From Winogradskyella sp. (lineage in GTDB: Bacteria > Bacteroidota > Bacteroidia > Flavobacteriales > Flavobacteriaceae), in the NCBI RefSeq assembly GCF_028282165.1, contig NZ_JANQIM010000012.1:1-64000 (forward strand): 64,000 nt of DNA, given 5' to 3'. Position numbers and translations under genes: made by a program. Below the pieces are notes generated by a model that was given only the letters and a program-made list of their open reading frames with translations, had not been told where the DNA came from and ran no database searches. Below, piece by piece: positions 54,596 to 64,000 of this stretch. Position 1 is the stretch's first letter; each line of letters opens with the position of its first letter.

Positions 54596-56287
54596 ATGAG
54601 TAAAACTAACAAAAAACACGAAAGAACAAGAGCCCAAGAAAGCTCTAGTGCTATAGAGCGCATGTATATTACTATGCGACACCTGTTTATTCGTGGGTTT
54701 TACAAACCAATGGGAGTTTCTGGAGAAACTTTGCGAGAGGCACTGTTATTGCTACGTCCAGAAATATATGGCTCTATCGCCGAGGAAAAAGCGGAATTAG
54801 AAGGTTTATTATATGTCGTTGATCGATTACCTCAGGGCATAGAAGAGTGTACTTTTATTAACTTAACTAGTGATGAAGGTTACACCAATTCACATTTTAA
54901 GCCTATTATTCCACCAAAGCGTAGACGTAATTGCTATCGTATTGATGACGAGCAGATGAATATTGAAATCACTAGAGGCCGTTCTGAGATTTATGATATT
55001 TTAACCCATCTGACGTTTTTATTTGTAGAATCGCATAAGATCAGTAAGCGTGTTCTTATCGATGAAGAAGGTTCAACGATAAGAGATTGGCAGAAGTTAG
55101 AAAATGCTGTTAACTCAACTAAAAAATTAACACAAAAAGAACGCGAAATTGCAATTACACATACAGCAAATATTTTAGGAAGAACATTTAACGAGCTCAC
55201 GGAGGCTTATCCAAAATTTGCAACATCAAACCAACCCGAACGCCTTTTACATATTGTGTATTGGTTGGGTAAATTGGCCATTGAAGAGGTTGTTAATAAT
55301 ATTAAGAGAACGATCACATTTAGCCCTGTTTTAAGAGAAAGGATTGGGCATCATATTCATGGTGAGATTTGGGCAGATAATATTAAGTCCGTAATGTATA
55401 AGCATGGATTATTAGAACGACCAATTCATATTATAAGCGCCAATATGCATAGTGTGATGAATTCCATTTTTACAAAAGGAACATTAAAAGGTAATGATGC
55501 AAAAAAAGATATTTTCGAAGTTTTCGAAACATTAAGTAATCCAGAGAATAAGGCTATTCGCAATAAAGTCGAAAAATCTGCATTGCAAAGCGGAATGATC
55601 TATGTAAAGGATACTTCGGGAACCAACATCGATGTACAAATTTTTGATACGGATAAGATAGATTTTTCTAAAACAGATTTTGAATACATCCCTTCAAATA
55701 AGGATCAAAAAGCCGTTATCTTTGTAATGGACTATGCCTTTGGTGAACAAGCTTATGAGACTTTAGACGAATTTTTAAAACCCATTAAAGCCAATGGCAA
55801 AAAGATTCACTTAAATGTAAGGTCAATATCAATAATGGGTAAAGCGGGTATTCTTGAAGGCGGTAAAGGGGATGTTATGATTCCTTCTGCCCATATTTTT
55901 GAGGGCACGGCAGATAATTATCCATTTAAAAACGAGCTAAGTAAAAACGATTTAGTAGATTGCGGCGTAGATGTATATGAAGGAACAATGATAACAGTTT
56001 TAGGCACTTCTCTACAAAATAAGGAGATTTTAAAGTTCTTTAAAAACTCCACATGGGATGTCATTGGTTTGGAAATGGAGGGCGCGCATTATCAAAAAGC
56101 AATACAAGCTGCATCTAAAGTAAGAGGAAGCATAAACGAGGATGTAAAAGTGAGATATGCTTATTACGCTAGTGACAACCCTTTAGAAACAGGAAGTACA
56201 TTGGCTTCAGGTGGCTTAGGGACTTCTGGAGTTAGACCAACGTACGTAATTACAAAAAAAATACTAGAACAAATATTTAATTCTTAA
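54596..56287 (+). CDS. DUF6909-like protein with nucleoside-phosphorylase-like C-terminal half
   Basis: 563 residues with no signal or membrane segment. The N-terminal part (1-300) is helical with TRAQESSSAIERMYITMRHL and no known motif. From about residue 370 the pattern recalls the PNP/MTAN/AMP-nucleosidase superfamily: AVIFVMDYAFGEQAYETL, IMGKAGILEGGKGDVMIPSA, EGTMITVLGTS, and EMEGAHYQKAI (493-503), like the EMEGA ribose-binding loop, then YASDNPL. Enzymatic activity is inference. I assign DUF6909 from memory only. It follows GH3 by 27 bases. Confidence 0.7.
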   Translation: MSKTNKKHERTRAQESSSAIERMYITMRHLFIRGFYKPMGVSGETLREALLLLRPEIYGSIAEEKAELEGLLYVVDRLPQGIEECTFINLTSDEGYTNSHFKPIIPPKRRRNCYRIDDEQMNIEITRGRSEIYDILTHLTFLFVESHKISKRVLIDEEGSTIRDWQKLENAVNSTKKLTQKEREIAITHTANILGRTFNELTEAYPKFATSNQPERLLHIVYWLGKLAIEEVVNNIKRTITFSPVLRERIGHHIHGEIWADNIKSVMYKHGLLERPIHIISANMHSVMNSIFTKGTLKGNDAKKDIFEVFETLSNPENKAIRNKVEKSALQSGMIYVKDTSGTNIDVQIFDTDKIDFSKTDFEYIPSNKDQKAVIFVMDYAFGEQAYETLDEFLKPIKANGKKIHLNVRSISIMGKAGILEGGKGDVMIPSAHIFEGTADNYPFKNELSKNDLVDCGVDVYEGTMITVLGTSLQNKEILKFFKNSTWDVIGLEMEGAHYQKAIQAASKVRGSINEDVKVRYAYYASDNPLETGSTLASGGLGTSGVRPTYVITKKILEQIFNS

Positions 56288-56290
56288 GAC

Positions 56291-57343
56291 ATGAGTGACA
56301 AACCATCTGGGAAAGAAGAAAATGAAGAGGTAGATTTAGGGCAATTATTCAATGCTATAGGTAGACTTTTTGAAAAACTATTTGCTTTTACAAAGCAACT
56401 TCTAGTAGGTGCTTTTGAAATTGTAATATATGCACTTAAACCATTAGTTAATAATTTTAAGATAGTTGCAACTGCTCTTATGCTTGCAGCGGTTATAGGT
56501 TACATTGTGGAGAAAAGTTCCAAGCCAGTTTACTTTTCTGACATGCTTGTTAAACCCTATTTTGACTCTAAGTATCAACTGGCAAATAATGTGGATTATT
56601 TTAATGCCTTAATAGGCTCAAAAAACACCCAAGAATTATCGAGAATTTTTGAAATCGATAGTCTAGACGCTAAGGAATTAATTTCTTTTGAAATAGAAAT
56701 AGGCCCAGAAACCCCTAATGACCTTTTAGTTGAATATGACACTTATTTAAAAAAGATAGATAGTTCTCTTGCAGGCGATGTAACCTATGAATCTTATATT
56801 GGAAACAGAGACATTCTCTCTGGTAGCATATTTTCTGTTTCTGCTAAATCTTATAAGAGCGATATTTTTACGAGCTTAGAAAAAGGATTTGAAAAAACGT
56901 TCAAAAACCGATATTCGGAAAGATTAAAGGTTTTTAGAGACAAATCAATTAATATGAGGCAGAAAACTTACCAAGAAGAACTGGTGAGGATAGATAGCCT
57001 ACAGAAAATGTATATAGATGTCCTTAAGACTGATTCAAGAGAAGGTAATTTAAGTTTTTCTGGGGAAAGCATGGTACCATTGGTAAAAGAAAAATCTGTA
57101 ACAAGGGAGTATGATTTGTTTAAAGAAGAATTAAGAATTAGAGACTCTCTCAGAGTTTTGGATGAAGAACTTATTTTAGAAAGCCAATATTACGACATTC
57201 TTTCAGGTTTTGAAGAAGTTGGGAGGGTAAAAAAAGATATTTTTATTAGGTATTCTATTGTTTTTCCTACCATTATATTCATTATAATGGTATCAGTATT
57301 TTTATTTATTAAAGCATTTAAGTTTATCAAAGAATATGAATAA
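56291..57343 (+). CDS. Wzz-like polysaccharide chain-length/assembly protein
   Basis: 350 residues with the topology of polysaccharide co-polymerases. A cytoplasmic N-terminus leads to a transmembrane helix at about 55-72 (KIVATALMLAAVIGYIV), then a large helical periplasmic part. A second transmembrane helix lies at about 318-342 (RYSIVFPTIIFIIMVSVFLFI) with a short tail. The usual Wzz proline motif near the second helix is not clear, and I recognise no family. The 8-base overlap with rfbB and the position at the head of the sugar operon support a role in O-antigen or capsule assembly. Confidence 0.65.
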   Translation: MSDKPSGKEENEEVDLGQLFNAIGRLFEKLFAFTKQLLVGAFEIVIYALKPLVNNFKIVATALMLAAVIGYIVEKSSKPVYFSDMLVKPYFDSKYQLANNVDYFNALIGSKNTQELSRIFEIDSLDAKELISFEIEIGPETPNDLLVEYDTYLKKIDSSLAGDVTYESYIGNRDILSGSIFSVSAKSYKSDIFTSLEKGFEKTFKNRYSERLKVFRDKSINMRQKTYQEELVRIDSLQKMYIDVLKTDSREGNLSFSGESMVPLVKEKSVTREYDLFKEELRIRDSLRVLDEELILESQYYDILSGFEEVGRVKKDIFIRYSIVFPTIIFIIMVSVFLFIKAFKFIKEYE

Positions 57344-58358
57344 TAGCCAATCCATACTAATAACGGGTGGTGCAGGTTTTATAGGTTCAAACTTTATTTT
57401 TTATTTTTTAGAAAATCATCCAGGTATAAAAATTGTAAATTTAGATAACCTTACCTATGCAGGTGACCTGTCTAATTTAGAACACTTAAAGACCAATGAT
57501 GCTTATCATTTTGTAAAAGGCGATATATGCGATGTTCAATTGGTAAATGACCTCTTTGAAAAGTACAAATTTTCGGGTGTTTTTCATTTTGCTGCTGAAT
57601 CTCATGTAGACAATTCAATAAAACATCCAGACACGTTTATAAAAACTAACGTTTATGGAACATTTAACTTATTAAACACAGCTAAGAATTACTGGATGGA
57701 GTCTCCTTTTTCATTCAAAGAAGGCTGTGAAAATAATAGGTTTCTTCATATATCTACTGATGAAGTTTACGGCACACTTGGCAAAACAGGATTGTTTTCA
57801 GAAAAAACACCGTATGCTCCAAATAGCCCATACAGTGCCTCTAAAGCTTCGTCGGATTTTATTGTTAGGAGTTATTATCATACTTACGGTATGAACGTTG
57901 TTACTACAAACTGTAGCAATAATTATGGGCCAAAGCAACATGACGAAAAACTAATCCCAACCATTATTAGAAAGGCCATAAACAATGAAAATATACCTAT
58001 TTATGGAGATGGCAAAAATATTCGCGACTGGCTCTATGTTAAAGACCACTGTAGAGGAATCGATTTAGCTTTTCGTGACGGAAAAACAGGGGAGACCTAT
58101 AATATTGGTGGAAAAAATGAAAGGGATAATCTATATATAGCACATAAGATCTGTGAGATTTTAGATGAAATCAGACCTCAAAAAAAACCATATTCTGAAC
58201 AGATATCCTTTGTTAAAGATAGACCAGGTCACGACTTTAGATATGCCATAGACGCTTCAAAAATAGAAAACGAATTAGGATGGGAAGCAAAGGAAAATTT
58301 TGAAACGGGCATTACAAAAACAATTAAGTGGTATTTAAATAAATACGAAAAACCATGA
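57336..58358 (+). CDS. rfbB: dTDP-glucose 4,6-dehydratase
   Basis: The second step of dTDP-L-rhamnose synthesis. An extended SDR enzyme of 340 residues with NAD loop [24 protein letters not shown], the catalytic THDEV-like segment [12 protein letters not shown], and YSASKAS for the Tyr/Lys pair. It overlaps both its upstream (8 bases) and downstream (ATGA) neighbours, so it is tightly coupled. Confidence 0.96.
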   Translation: MNNSQSILITGGAGFIGSNFIFYFLENHPGIKIVNLDNLTYAGDLSNLEHLKTNDAYHFVKGDICDVQLVNDLFEKYKFSGVFHFAAESHVDNSIKHPDTFIKTNVYGTFNLLNTAKNYWMESPFSFKEGCENNRFLHISTDEVYGTLGKTGLFSEKTPYAPNSPYSASKASSDFIVRSYYHTYGMNVVTTNCSNNYGPKQHDEKLIPTIIRKAINNENIPIYGDGKNIRDWLYVKDHCRGIDLAFRDGKTGETYNIGGKNERDNLYIAHKICEILDEIRPQKKPYSEQISFVKDRPGHDFRYAIDASKIENELGWEAKENFETGITKTIKWYLNKYEKP

Positions 58359-59218
58359 AAGGAATTGTTTTAGCAGGTGGTTCAGGTACGCGCTTGCACC
58401 CACTTACATTAGCTATAAGTAAACAGCTTATGCCTATTTATGACAAGCCAATGATTTATTACCCTATCTCTACGCTCATGTGGTCGGGAATAAAAGATAT
58501 ACTCATTATATCCACACCACAAGACCTACCCTTATTTAAAAAGTTGTTAGGTGACGGGAAAAAGTACGGTTGTAACTTTCAGTATGCTGTTCAAGAGTCC
58601 CCAAATGGATTAGCTGAAGCATTTATAATAGGAGAGAATTTTATAGGTAAGGATAAAGTTGCTTTAATATTGGGCGATAATATTTTCTATGGTACAGGCT
58701 TGGCAAATTTACTCCAGCAAAACAATAATCCCGATGGTGGTATAATCTATGCATATCATGTTCATGATCCCGAGCGTTATGGAGTAGTAGAGTTCGATAA
58801 AAATGGCGTTGCAGTATCAATTGAAGAAAAACCAATAGAACCTAAATCTAATTTTGCAGTTCCTGGTATTTATTTTTACGACAATTCAGTTGTAGAAATT
58901 GCAAAAAATATTAAGCCAAGTAAACGGGGAGAATTAGAAATTACAGACGTTAATAAAACATTTTTAGAGCAGGGAAGGTTAAAGGTTAGTGTGCTAGATA
59001 AAGGTACAGCATGGTTAGATACAGGAACCTTTAAATCCTTAATGCAAGCCTCACAATTTGTACAGGTTATCGAGGAACGACAAGGCCTCAAAATCGGAGC
59101 TATTGAAGAAGCTGCATATAAAATGGGATATATTGGCGATAAGCAGTTAAAGAAAATTGCTGAAGCTTTAACTAAAAGTGGTTATGGTAGACATCTTTTA
59201 AGTTTAATCCCTGAATAA
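58355..59218 (+). CDS. rfbA: glucose-1-phosphate thymidylyltransferase
   Basis: The first step of dTDP-rhamnose synthesis: dTTP plus glucose 1-phosphate to dTDP-glucose. 287 residues with the nucleotidyltransferase loop [35 protein letters not shown] and [10 protein letters not shown]. It overlaps rfbB by an ATGA and is one base short of rfbC. Confidence 0.97.
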   Translation: MKGIVLAGGSGTRLHPLTLAISKQLMPIYDKPMIYYPISTLMWSGIKDILIISTPQDLPLFKKLLGDGKKYGCNFQYAVQESPNGLAEAFIIGENFIGKDKVALILGDNIFYGTGLANLLQQNNNPDGGIIYAYHVHDPERYGVVEFDKNGVAVSIEEKPIEPKSNFAVPGIYFYDNSVVEIAKNIKPSKRGELEITDVNKTFLEQGRLKVSVLDKGTAWLDTGTFKSLMQASQFVQVIEERQGLKIGAIEEAAYKMGYIGDKQLKKIAEALTKSGYGRHLLSLIPE

Positions 59219-59219
59219 T

Positions 59220-59765
59220 ATGTTGGTTGAAGAGACAAAATTAAAAGGCAGTTATATTCTACAGCCTAAGGTTTTTAAGGATAAAAGAGGGTATTTTATT
59301 GAAAGCTACAATAAGAAAGTGTTTAAAAAAGCAACTGGGTTAGAGGTAGATTTTATCCAAGATAATGAGTCCATGTCGTCTAAAGGTGTTTTAAGAGGGC
59401 TTCACTACCAAATAGGTGCTTATGCCCAAGCAAAACTGGTGAGAGTAATACAGGGAAAAGTATTGGATGTGATGGTTGACCTTAGACCAAATTCCTTAAC
59501 ATATGGAGAAAACGTTTCATTGCTTTTATCTGGTGAAAACAAAACACAATTGTTTATACCAAGAGGGTTTGCACATGGTTTTCTAGTATTAGAGGATAAA
59601 ACGATTTTTAGTTATAAATGTGATAATCCATATAATAAAGAAGCTGAGGCTGGAATTATTTATAATGATAAAAATTTGAATATAGACTGGAAACTTTCAG
59701 GTGTCGAACCCATTATTTCAGATAAAGACTTATTACTTCCTACTTTAGAAAATGCAAGATTATGA
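59220..59765 (+). CDS. rfbC: dTDP-4-dehydrorhamnose 3,5-epimerase
   Basis: The third step of dTDP-rhamnose synthesis. A 181-residue cupin-fold enzyme with DKRGYFIESYNKKVF, the catalytic-His segment GVLRGLHYQ, and FIPRGFAHGFLVLEDKT. The length is normal. Its stop overlaps the rfbD start (ATGA). Confidence 0.96.
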   Translation: MLVEETKLKGSYILQPKVFKDKRGYFIESYNKKVFKKATGLEVDFIQDNESMSSKGVLRGLHYQIGAYAQAKLVRVIQGKVLDVMVDLRPNSLTYGENVSLLLSGENKTQLFIPRGFAHGFLVLEDKTIFSYKCDNPYNKEAEAGIIYNDKNLNIDWKLSGVEPIISDKDLLLPTLENARL

Positions 59766-60613
59766 AGCAAATAGCGATTTTAGGATCGAACGGTCAGTTA
59801 GGAAAAACCCTTAAATATTTAGAAGTAGAGACTAATTATGTTTGTAAGTTTTATACAAGAAATGAACTAGATATAACAAACAAATTATCCATTGAAACTA
59901 TTTTTAATAAAAACAGCTTTGATTTTTGTATTAATTGTGCGGCATACACCAATGTAGAAGAGGCTGAAAAAGATATTGAAAGTACTTTTTTGGTTAATGC
60001 CCTAGGTGTCAGAAATATTGCTGAGGTTTGTAAGTCTAAAGGGATAACGCTAATTCATATTTCCACAGACTATGTTTTCGATGGTACTAAAAGAAGCCCA
60101 TATAAAACAAGTGATATAACAAATCCAATAAATGAATATGGCAAATCAAAATTAAAAGGCGAACAGTTTATCAGGGAGGTACTTACAAAGTATTATATCA
60201 TTAGAACATCCTGGCTATACTCAGTTTATGGTAAAAACTTTATGAAAACAATCATAAATAAGATTGCAGACAATACTGTTTTGAGTATTACCACTGAAGA
60301 AACAGGAACACCTACGAGCTGTTTTGATTTAGCCACATTTATTTTTTATCTGGTAAGAAAAAATGATATTCCCTACGGGATTTATAATTTTTCGGCAAAG
60401 GGAAGCACAACCTGGTTCGGATTTGCTCATGAGATAGCTAAATTATATAACCCAGATAAGCAAAAAAACATAAAAAAAGTAGAGACATTTAAAACTTTAG
60501 CAAAACGACCAAAGTATAGTGTTTTGGATATCAGTAATACCGAAAAGGTTTACAAAGACCTCAATAAATGGGAAGATAGCTTAAGTAAAACTTTGGAGCT
60601 TTATAGATTGTAA
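59762..60613 (+). CDS. rfbD: dTDP-4-dehydrorhamnose reductase
   Basis: The final step, giving dTDP-L-rhamnose. A 283-residue SDR enzyme with ILGSNGQLGKTL, INCAAYTNVEEAEKD, HISTDYVFDG, and the Tyr/Lys pair in NEYGKSKLKGE. It completes the rfb set in the gene order B-A-C-D. About 70 bases separate it from gmd, where a promoter-like element lies. Confidence 0.95.
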   Translation: MKQIAILGSNGQLGKTLKYLEVETNYVCKFYTRNELDITNKLSIETIFNKNSFDFCINCAAYTNVEEAEKDIESTFLVNALGVRNIAEVCKSKGITLIHISTDYVFDGTKRSPYKTSDITNPINEYGKSKLKGEQFIREVLTKYYIIRTSWLYSVYGKNFMKTIINKIADNTVLSITTEETGTPTSCFDLATFIFYLVRKNDIPYGIYNFSAKGSTTWFGFAHEIAKLYNPDKQKNIKKVETFKTLAKRPKYSVLDISNTEKVYKDLNKWEDSLSKTLELYRL

Positions 60614-60640
60614 AGCAATACATTAAAAAGTAAAAAAAGT

Positions 60641-60648
60641 TACATTTG
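60641..60648 (+). promoter_or_regulatory. gmd: probable -7 promoter element of gmd
   Basis: TACATTTG fits TAnnTTTG in the only sizeable gap of the sugar operon, 36 bases before the gmd start. The -33 element is unclear. Confidence 0.4.
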
Positions 60649-60683
60649 CGAATGTGGAATAAGAACAATAATTTAAAGTAATA

Positions 60684-61802
60684 ATGAAGAAAAAAATAGC
60701 ACTGATTACTGGTGTTACAGGACAAGATGGTGCATATCTAAGCGAATTTTTGTTAAAAAAGGGGTATTTAGTGCATGGCATAAAGCGCAGGTCTTCATTG
60801 TTCAACACCGACAGAATAGATCACTTATATCAAGATCCTCACGAAGAGAATCAAAATTTCTTCCTGCATTACGGGGATTTAACGGATAGCACAAACCTTA
60901 TACGTATTATTCAAGACGTAAGACCGGATGAGATATATAATCTAGCTGCTATGAGCCATGTGCATGTGTCTTTTGAAACACCAGAATATACAGCTAATGC
61001 AGATGGCATAGGTACACTCAGAATTCTCGAAGCGGTTAGAATGCTCGGTTTAGAAAAGACAACGAAAATTTACCAAGCTTCAACATCGGAGTTGTATGGA
61101 AAAGTACAAGAGGTTCCTCAAACAGAAACTACCCCATTTTACCCAAGAAGCCCTTACGCTGTTGCTAAAATGTACGCGTATTGGATTACTGTAAATTATA
61201 GAGAGGCTTACGGTATGTTTGCATGTAACGGTATTTTGTTTAATCATGAATCCCCAATTAGAGGAGAGACTTTTGTAACGCGAAAGATTACCAGGGCAAC
61301 ATCTCGGATAGCTTTGGAAATGCAAGATAAAATGTATCTAGGCAATTTAGATGCTCAAAGGGATTGGGGACACGCAAAAGACTATATAAGGATGATGTGG
61401 ATGATACTTCAAGCCGATGAACCAGAAGATTGGGTTATAGCCACAGGCAAAACTACAACGGTAAGGGATTTTGTGAGAATGTGTTTTGCACATATAGGTG
61501 TCGAGTTAGAATTTGTTGGAAAAGGACCAAAAGAGAAGGGCTTTATAAAGTCTTGCAAAAATGAAGACTACCAATTAGAAGTAGGTAAAGAAGTCATTGC
61601 AGTCGACGAGAAATACTTTAGGCCAACCGAAGTCGATTTACTCATAGGTGACGCTTCAAAAGCAAAGAATAAATTGGGTTGGATTCCAAAATATGATTTA
61701 CCAGCTTTGGTAGAAGACATGATGACAAGTGATATTAAACTTATGAAAAAGCAACAATTCCTCAAGGAGAGTGGCTACAAGGTTAAAAATTACTTTGAGT
61801 AA
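60684..61802 (+). CDS. gmd: GDP-mannose 4,6-dehydratase
   Basis: This converts GDP-mannose to GDP-4-keto-6-deoxymannose, the first step toward GDP-L-fucose. 372 residues with NADP loop [18 protein letters not shown], the gmd-specific [19 protein letters not shown], and AKMYAYWI with the Tyr/Lys pair. [20 protein letters not shown] is diagnostic of Gmd. fcl follows 2 bases after. Confidence 0.97.
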   Translation: MKKKIALITGVTGQDGAYLSEFLLKKGYLVHGIKRRSSLFNTDRIDHLYQDPHEENQNFFLHYGDLTDSTNLIRIIQDVRPDEIYNLAAMSHVHVSFETPEYTANADGIGTLRILEAVRMLGLEKTTKIYQASTSELYGKVQEVPQTETTPFYPRSPYAVAKMYAYWITVNYREAYGMFACNGILFNHESPIRGETFVTRKITRATSRIALEMQDKMYLGNLDAQRDWGHAKDYIRMMWMILQADEPEDWVIATGKTTTVRDFVRMCFAHIGVELEFVGKGPKEKGFIKSCKNEDYQLEVGKEVIAVDEKYFRPTEVDLLIGDASKAKNKLGWIPKYDLPALVEDMMTSDIKLMKKQQFLKESGYKVKNYFE

Positions 61803-61804
61803 AA

Positions 61805-62872
61805 ATGCATAAAGACTCAAAAATATATGTTGCTGGTCATAGAGGTTTAGTTGGAAGTGCCATACTTGAAAACCTTCACCAAAAAGGATACAAAAATACC
61901 ATAACCAAAACCCACAAAGCACTAGATCTCACCGATCAAAATGCAACCAGAGCCTTCTTCGAAAAAGAAAAGCCAGATTATGTTTTTTTAGCTGCTGCTA
62001 AAGTTGGAGGCATTGTGGCTAACAATGTTTACAGAGCAGATTTTATTCATCAAAATTTGATGATTCAAAATAATGTGATTCATCAAAGCCATCTCAATGG
62101 TGTTAAAAAGCTTTTATTTTTAGGGAGTACATGTATTTACCCTAAAAATTGTCCTCAACCAATGAAAGAGGATTATTTGCTTACCGACATATTGGAGTAT
62201 ACCAATGAACCCTATGCCATAGCCAAAATTGCAGGTATAAAAATGTGCGAGAGTTATAATCTACAATACGGCACAAATTTTATTTCGGTAATGCCTACTA
62301 ACCTATATGGCCCCAATGATAATTTTGATCTAAAAAAATCGCATGTGCTGCCCGCTTTAATAAGGAAAATTCATTTAGCCAAACTGCTGAACGAAAAAAC
62401 TTTTGAAGCTGTTTTAAAAGATACTAACCATGCAACGATCGAAGAGGCCAGAAGTTATCTTTTAGAGTTTGGCGTCACCGAAAACAGTGTAGAAATTTGG
62501 GGCTCAGGAAAGCCTAGGCGTGAATTTTTGTGGTCAAAAGATATGGCCGATGCTTGCGTTTTTATAATGGAAAATAGGGACTTTAAAGACACTTATAACG
62601 ATTTTATTGGTAAAGTAAACGATAATAATAGCGAAATACGAAATACTCACATTAATATTGGTACCGGACAGGACATTTCTATCTCAGAATTGGCTAATCT
62701 AATTAAGAAAATAATAGGGTTTGAAGGGGATTTAGTTTATAATTTAGACAAACCGGATGGCACTTTAAGAAAATTAACAGATGTTTCTAAGCTCAATGCT
62801 TTGGGATGGAAGCATACTATGAGCTTAGAAAATGGAATAAAAGAAATGTATGACTGGTATAGAACAAAATAA
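61805..62872 (+). CDS. fcl: GDP-L-fucose synthase
   Basis: An epimerase/reductase completing GDP-L-fucose synthesis. It begins IYVAGHRGLVGSAIL; FLGSTCIYPKNCPQPMKEDYLL, YAIAKIAGIKMCESYN (Tyr/Lys pair) and MPTNLYGPNDNFDLKKSHVLPALIRK are typical. An insertion at about 195-225 (NEKTFEAVLKDTNHATIEEARSYLLEFGV) makes it longer (355) than the usual ~320 residues. The 3' end overlaps cysQ by 23 bases. Confidence 0.95.
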   Translation: MHKDSKIYVAGHRGLVGSAILENLHQKGYKNTITKTHKALDLTDQNATRAFFEKEKPDYVFLAAAKVGGIVANNVYRADFIHQNLMIQNNVIHQSHLNGVKKLLFLGSTCIYPKNCPQPMKEDYLLTDILEYTNEPYAIAKIAGIKMCESYNLQYGTNFISVMPTNLYGPNDNFDLKKSHVLPALIRKIHLAKLLNEKTFEAVLKDTNHATIEEARSYLLEFGVTENSVEIWGSGKPRREFLWSKDMADACVFIMENRDFKDTYNDFIGKVNDNNSEIRNTHINIGTGQDISISELANLIKKIIGFEGDLVYNLDKPDGTLRKLTDVSKLNALGWKHTMSLENGIKEMYDWYRTK

Positions 62873-63653
62873 AGCGTTAAGGGTCGCCATTGAGGCCTCA
62901 TTAAGAGCAGGTGAAGCCATAATGCAAGTTTATAATACGGAATTTGACGTAGAACTTAAAGACGACAAATCTCCATTAACAATCGCAGATAAAAGGGCAA
63001 ACGAGATTATAAACACATTTTTAAAGCCAACAGATATCCCTATTATAAGCGAAGAAAATAAGCAAATAGACTACAGTGTAAGAAGATCTTGGAGTACCTG
63101 TTGGATTGTAGATCCAGTTGATGGAACTAAGGAATTTATTAAACGAAATGGAGAATTTACGGTTAATATAGCTTTAGTTGATAATGGCAAACCTAGACTT
63201 GGGGTTATATATGTGCCAGCTAATAAGGTGCTTTACTTTGGTGATGTAGCAAATAAGAAAGCGTTTAAAGCACAATTATTAGAGCATAATACATCATATG
63301 AAAGTGTTTTAAAAAAGGTTGAACCACTTACCCCAAAAAGTAAGAGCGACAAAGTAGAAGTGGTAGGAAGTAGATCCCATATGAATGATGAGACTCTAGC
63401 TTTTATACATAACCTTGAGAAGCAGGGTAAAGACGTTTCAATAGTCTCTAGGGGAAGCTCTTTAAAATTTTGTTTAGTAGCAGAGGGAAATGCTGATATT
63501 TACCCAAGATTTGCCCCAACTATGGAATGGGATACAGCTGCAGGTCAGGCCATATGCAATGCCGTAGGTGTAGAGGTTATCTCAAAAGAAACTGAACAAC
63601 CGCTCTCGTATAACAAAGAGAATCTATTGAACTCTTGGTTCGTAGTTTCTTAG
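62850..63653 (+). CDS. cysQ: 3'(2'),5'-bisphosphate nucleotidase CysQ
   Basis: This removes the 3'-phosphate of PAP, a by-product of sulfate activation and sulfotransfer. 267 residues of the inositol-monophosphatase fold with the metal site ISEENKQ, WIVDPVDGTKEFIKRNGEFTVNIAL, and EWDTAAGQAIC. It starts inside fcl, out of frame, so it belongs to the same transcript. It is followed after 10 bases by a DUF2061 gene, a neighbour often seen with sulfate-activation genes. Confidence 0.95.
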   Translation: MTGIEQNKALRVAIEASLRAGEAIMQVYNTEFDVELKDDKSPLTIADKRANEIINTFLKPTDIPIISEENKQIDYSVRRSWSTCWIVDPVDGTKEFIKRNGEFTVNIALVDNGKPRLGVIYVPANKVLYFGDVANKKAFKAQLLEHNTSYESVLKKVEPLTPKSKSDKVEVVGSRSHMNDETLAFIHNLEKQGKDVSIVSRGSSLKFCLVAEGNADIYPRFAPTMEWDTAAGQAICNAVGVEVISKETEQPLSYNKENLLNSWFVVS

Positions 63654-63663
63654 AACTAAAAAT

Positions 63664-64000
63664 ATGCCTACTTATAGAAAAGAATCACATATAAGGAGTA
63701 TTCTTAAAGGGATTTCTTGGCGTATTGTTGCTACGGCAGATACTATAGCCGTAGTTTTATTTGTCACTTGTCTTAATGGAAACTGTAGTTTAGAAAGCGC
63801 TATCAAAATAGGCGCTCTAGAATTTATTATCAAGTTTCTTGTCTACTACTTACACGAACGTGTATGGCAAAATATCTTACAGAACAAAACAGTAGATAAA
63901 AAACAGACACTCCATAAAACCATATCCTGGAGAATCATAGCGACAACCATGACTTTTCTCATTTCTGGTACGATCCTCGAAACTTTTGACGAGATAGCGA
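63664..64000 (+). CDS. DUF2061 family membrane protein, 3'-truncated by window edge
   Basis: Not in the ORF track because no stop is reached. ATG at 63664 opens a frame to the window end (112 codons): PTYRKESHIRSILKGISWRI, then VWQNI and KKQTLHKTISWRIIATTMTF. The motif ISWRI(V/I)AT occurs twice, as expected for the tandem DUF2061 unit with its two membrane hairpins. Together with cysQ this suggests that cysC/cysD/cysN-type sulfate-activation genes may follow outside the window. Confidence 0.85.
   Translation, partial: MPTYRKESHIRSILKGISWRIVATADTIAVVLFVTCLNGNCSLESAIKIGALEFIIKFLVYYLHERVWQNILQNKTVDKKQTLHKTISWRIIATTMTFLISGTILETFDEIA

Overview
The window looks like chromosomal DNA of a member of the Flavobacteriaceae (Bacteroidota). 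The evidence is the low GC content, several secreted proteins ending in a type IX secretion (T9SS) type A sorting domain, promoters of the Bacteroidota TAnnTTTG type, GIN-domain, DUF4175 and DUF4837 proteins, and GCS2-CBS and GH3 genes typical of that group. I cannot name the genus. There is no phage, insertion sequence, plasmid gene or CRISPR array.

Layout. 0-15 kb: a truncated hypothetical gene, a Na+(K+)/H+ antiporter, an MBL-fold hydrolase, a lipoprotein subtilase and an M1 metallopeptidase, then a coupled GCS2-CBS/aspartoacylase-like pair, an S24 regulator, rnpA, a CtpA protease, an OmpA protein, a GNAT enzyme and rpiB. 14.8-15.3 kb: a gene-free AT-rich stretch with a cluster of DnaA-box-like 9-mers, a candidate replication origin. 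15.3-24.2 kb: five consecutive T9SS cargo genes, one leucine-rich-repeat protein and four paralogous beta-propeller proteins with 7, 7, 14 and 7 repeat units. 24.5-37.3 kb: mostly housekeeping genes (rnr, glnS, gltX, folB, tRNA-Cys, a LysE-type exporter, an SPFH protein, an AlkB-type hydroxylase). 37.4-45.9 kb: a giant DUF4175 protein, a secreted hypothetical protein, ybeY and mnmG. mnmG is flanked on both sides by parS-type palindromes. 46-57 kb: an OmpH-like lipoprotein, the DNA polymerase III delta' subunit, pgk, an MltD-like transglycosylase, DUF4837, tatA, an M23 peptidase, GH3 and a DUF6909-like protein. 56.3-64 kb: a tightly packed surface-polysaccharide operon (Wzz-like, rfbBACD, gmd, fcl) running into cysQ and a truncated DUF2061 gene, probably the start of a sulfate-activation cluster.

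How the parts fit. rnpA, mnmG, two parS sites and a DnaA-box cluster in one window, with genes to the right of 15.3 kb mostly on the plus strand, suggest the origin-proximal part of the chromosome. The cell-envelope theme is strong: T9SS cargo, lipoprotein proteases, two OmpA/OmpH-type proteins, an MltD/M23 pair for peptidoglycan, and dTDP-rhamnose plus GDP-fucose synthesis.

The most unusual signals are the exact 7/14 repeat arithmetic of the propeller array, short dispersed flavobacterial repeats embedded in frame inside rnr and glnS, and degenerate ~102-bp-spaced copies of the tRNA-Cys 3' end. I did not find a clearly new defence or mobile system.
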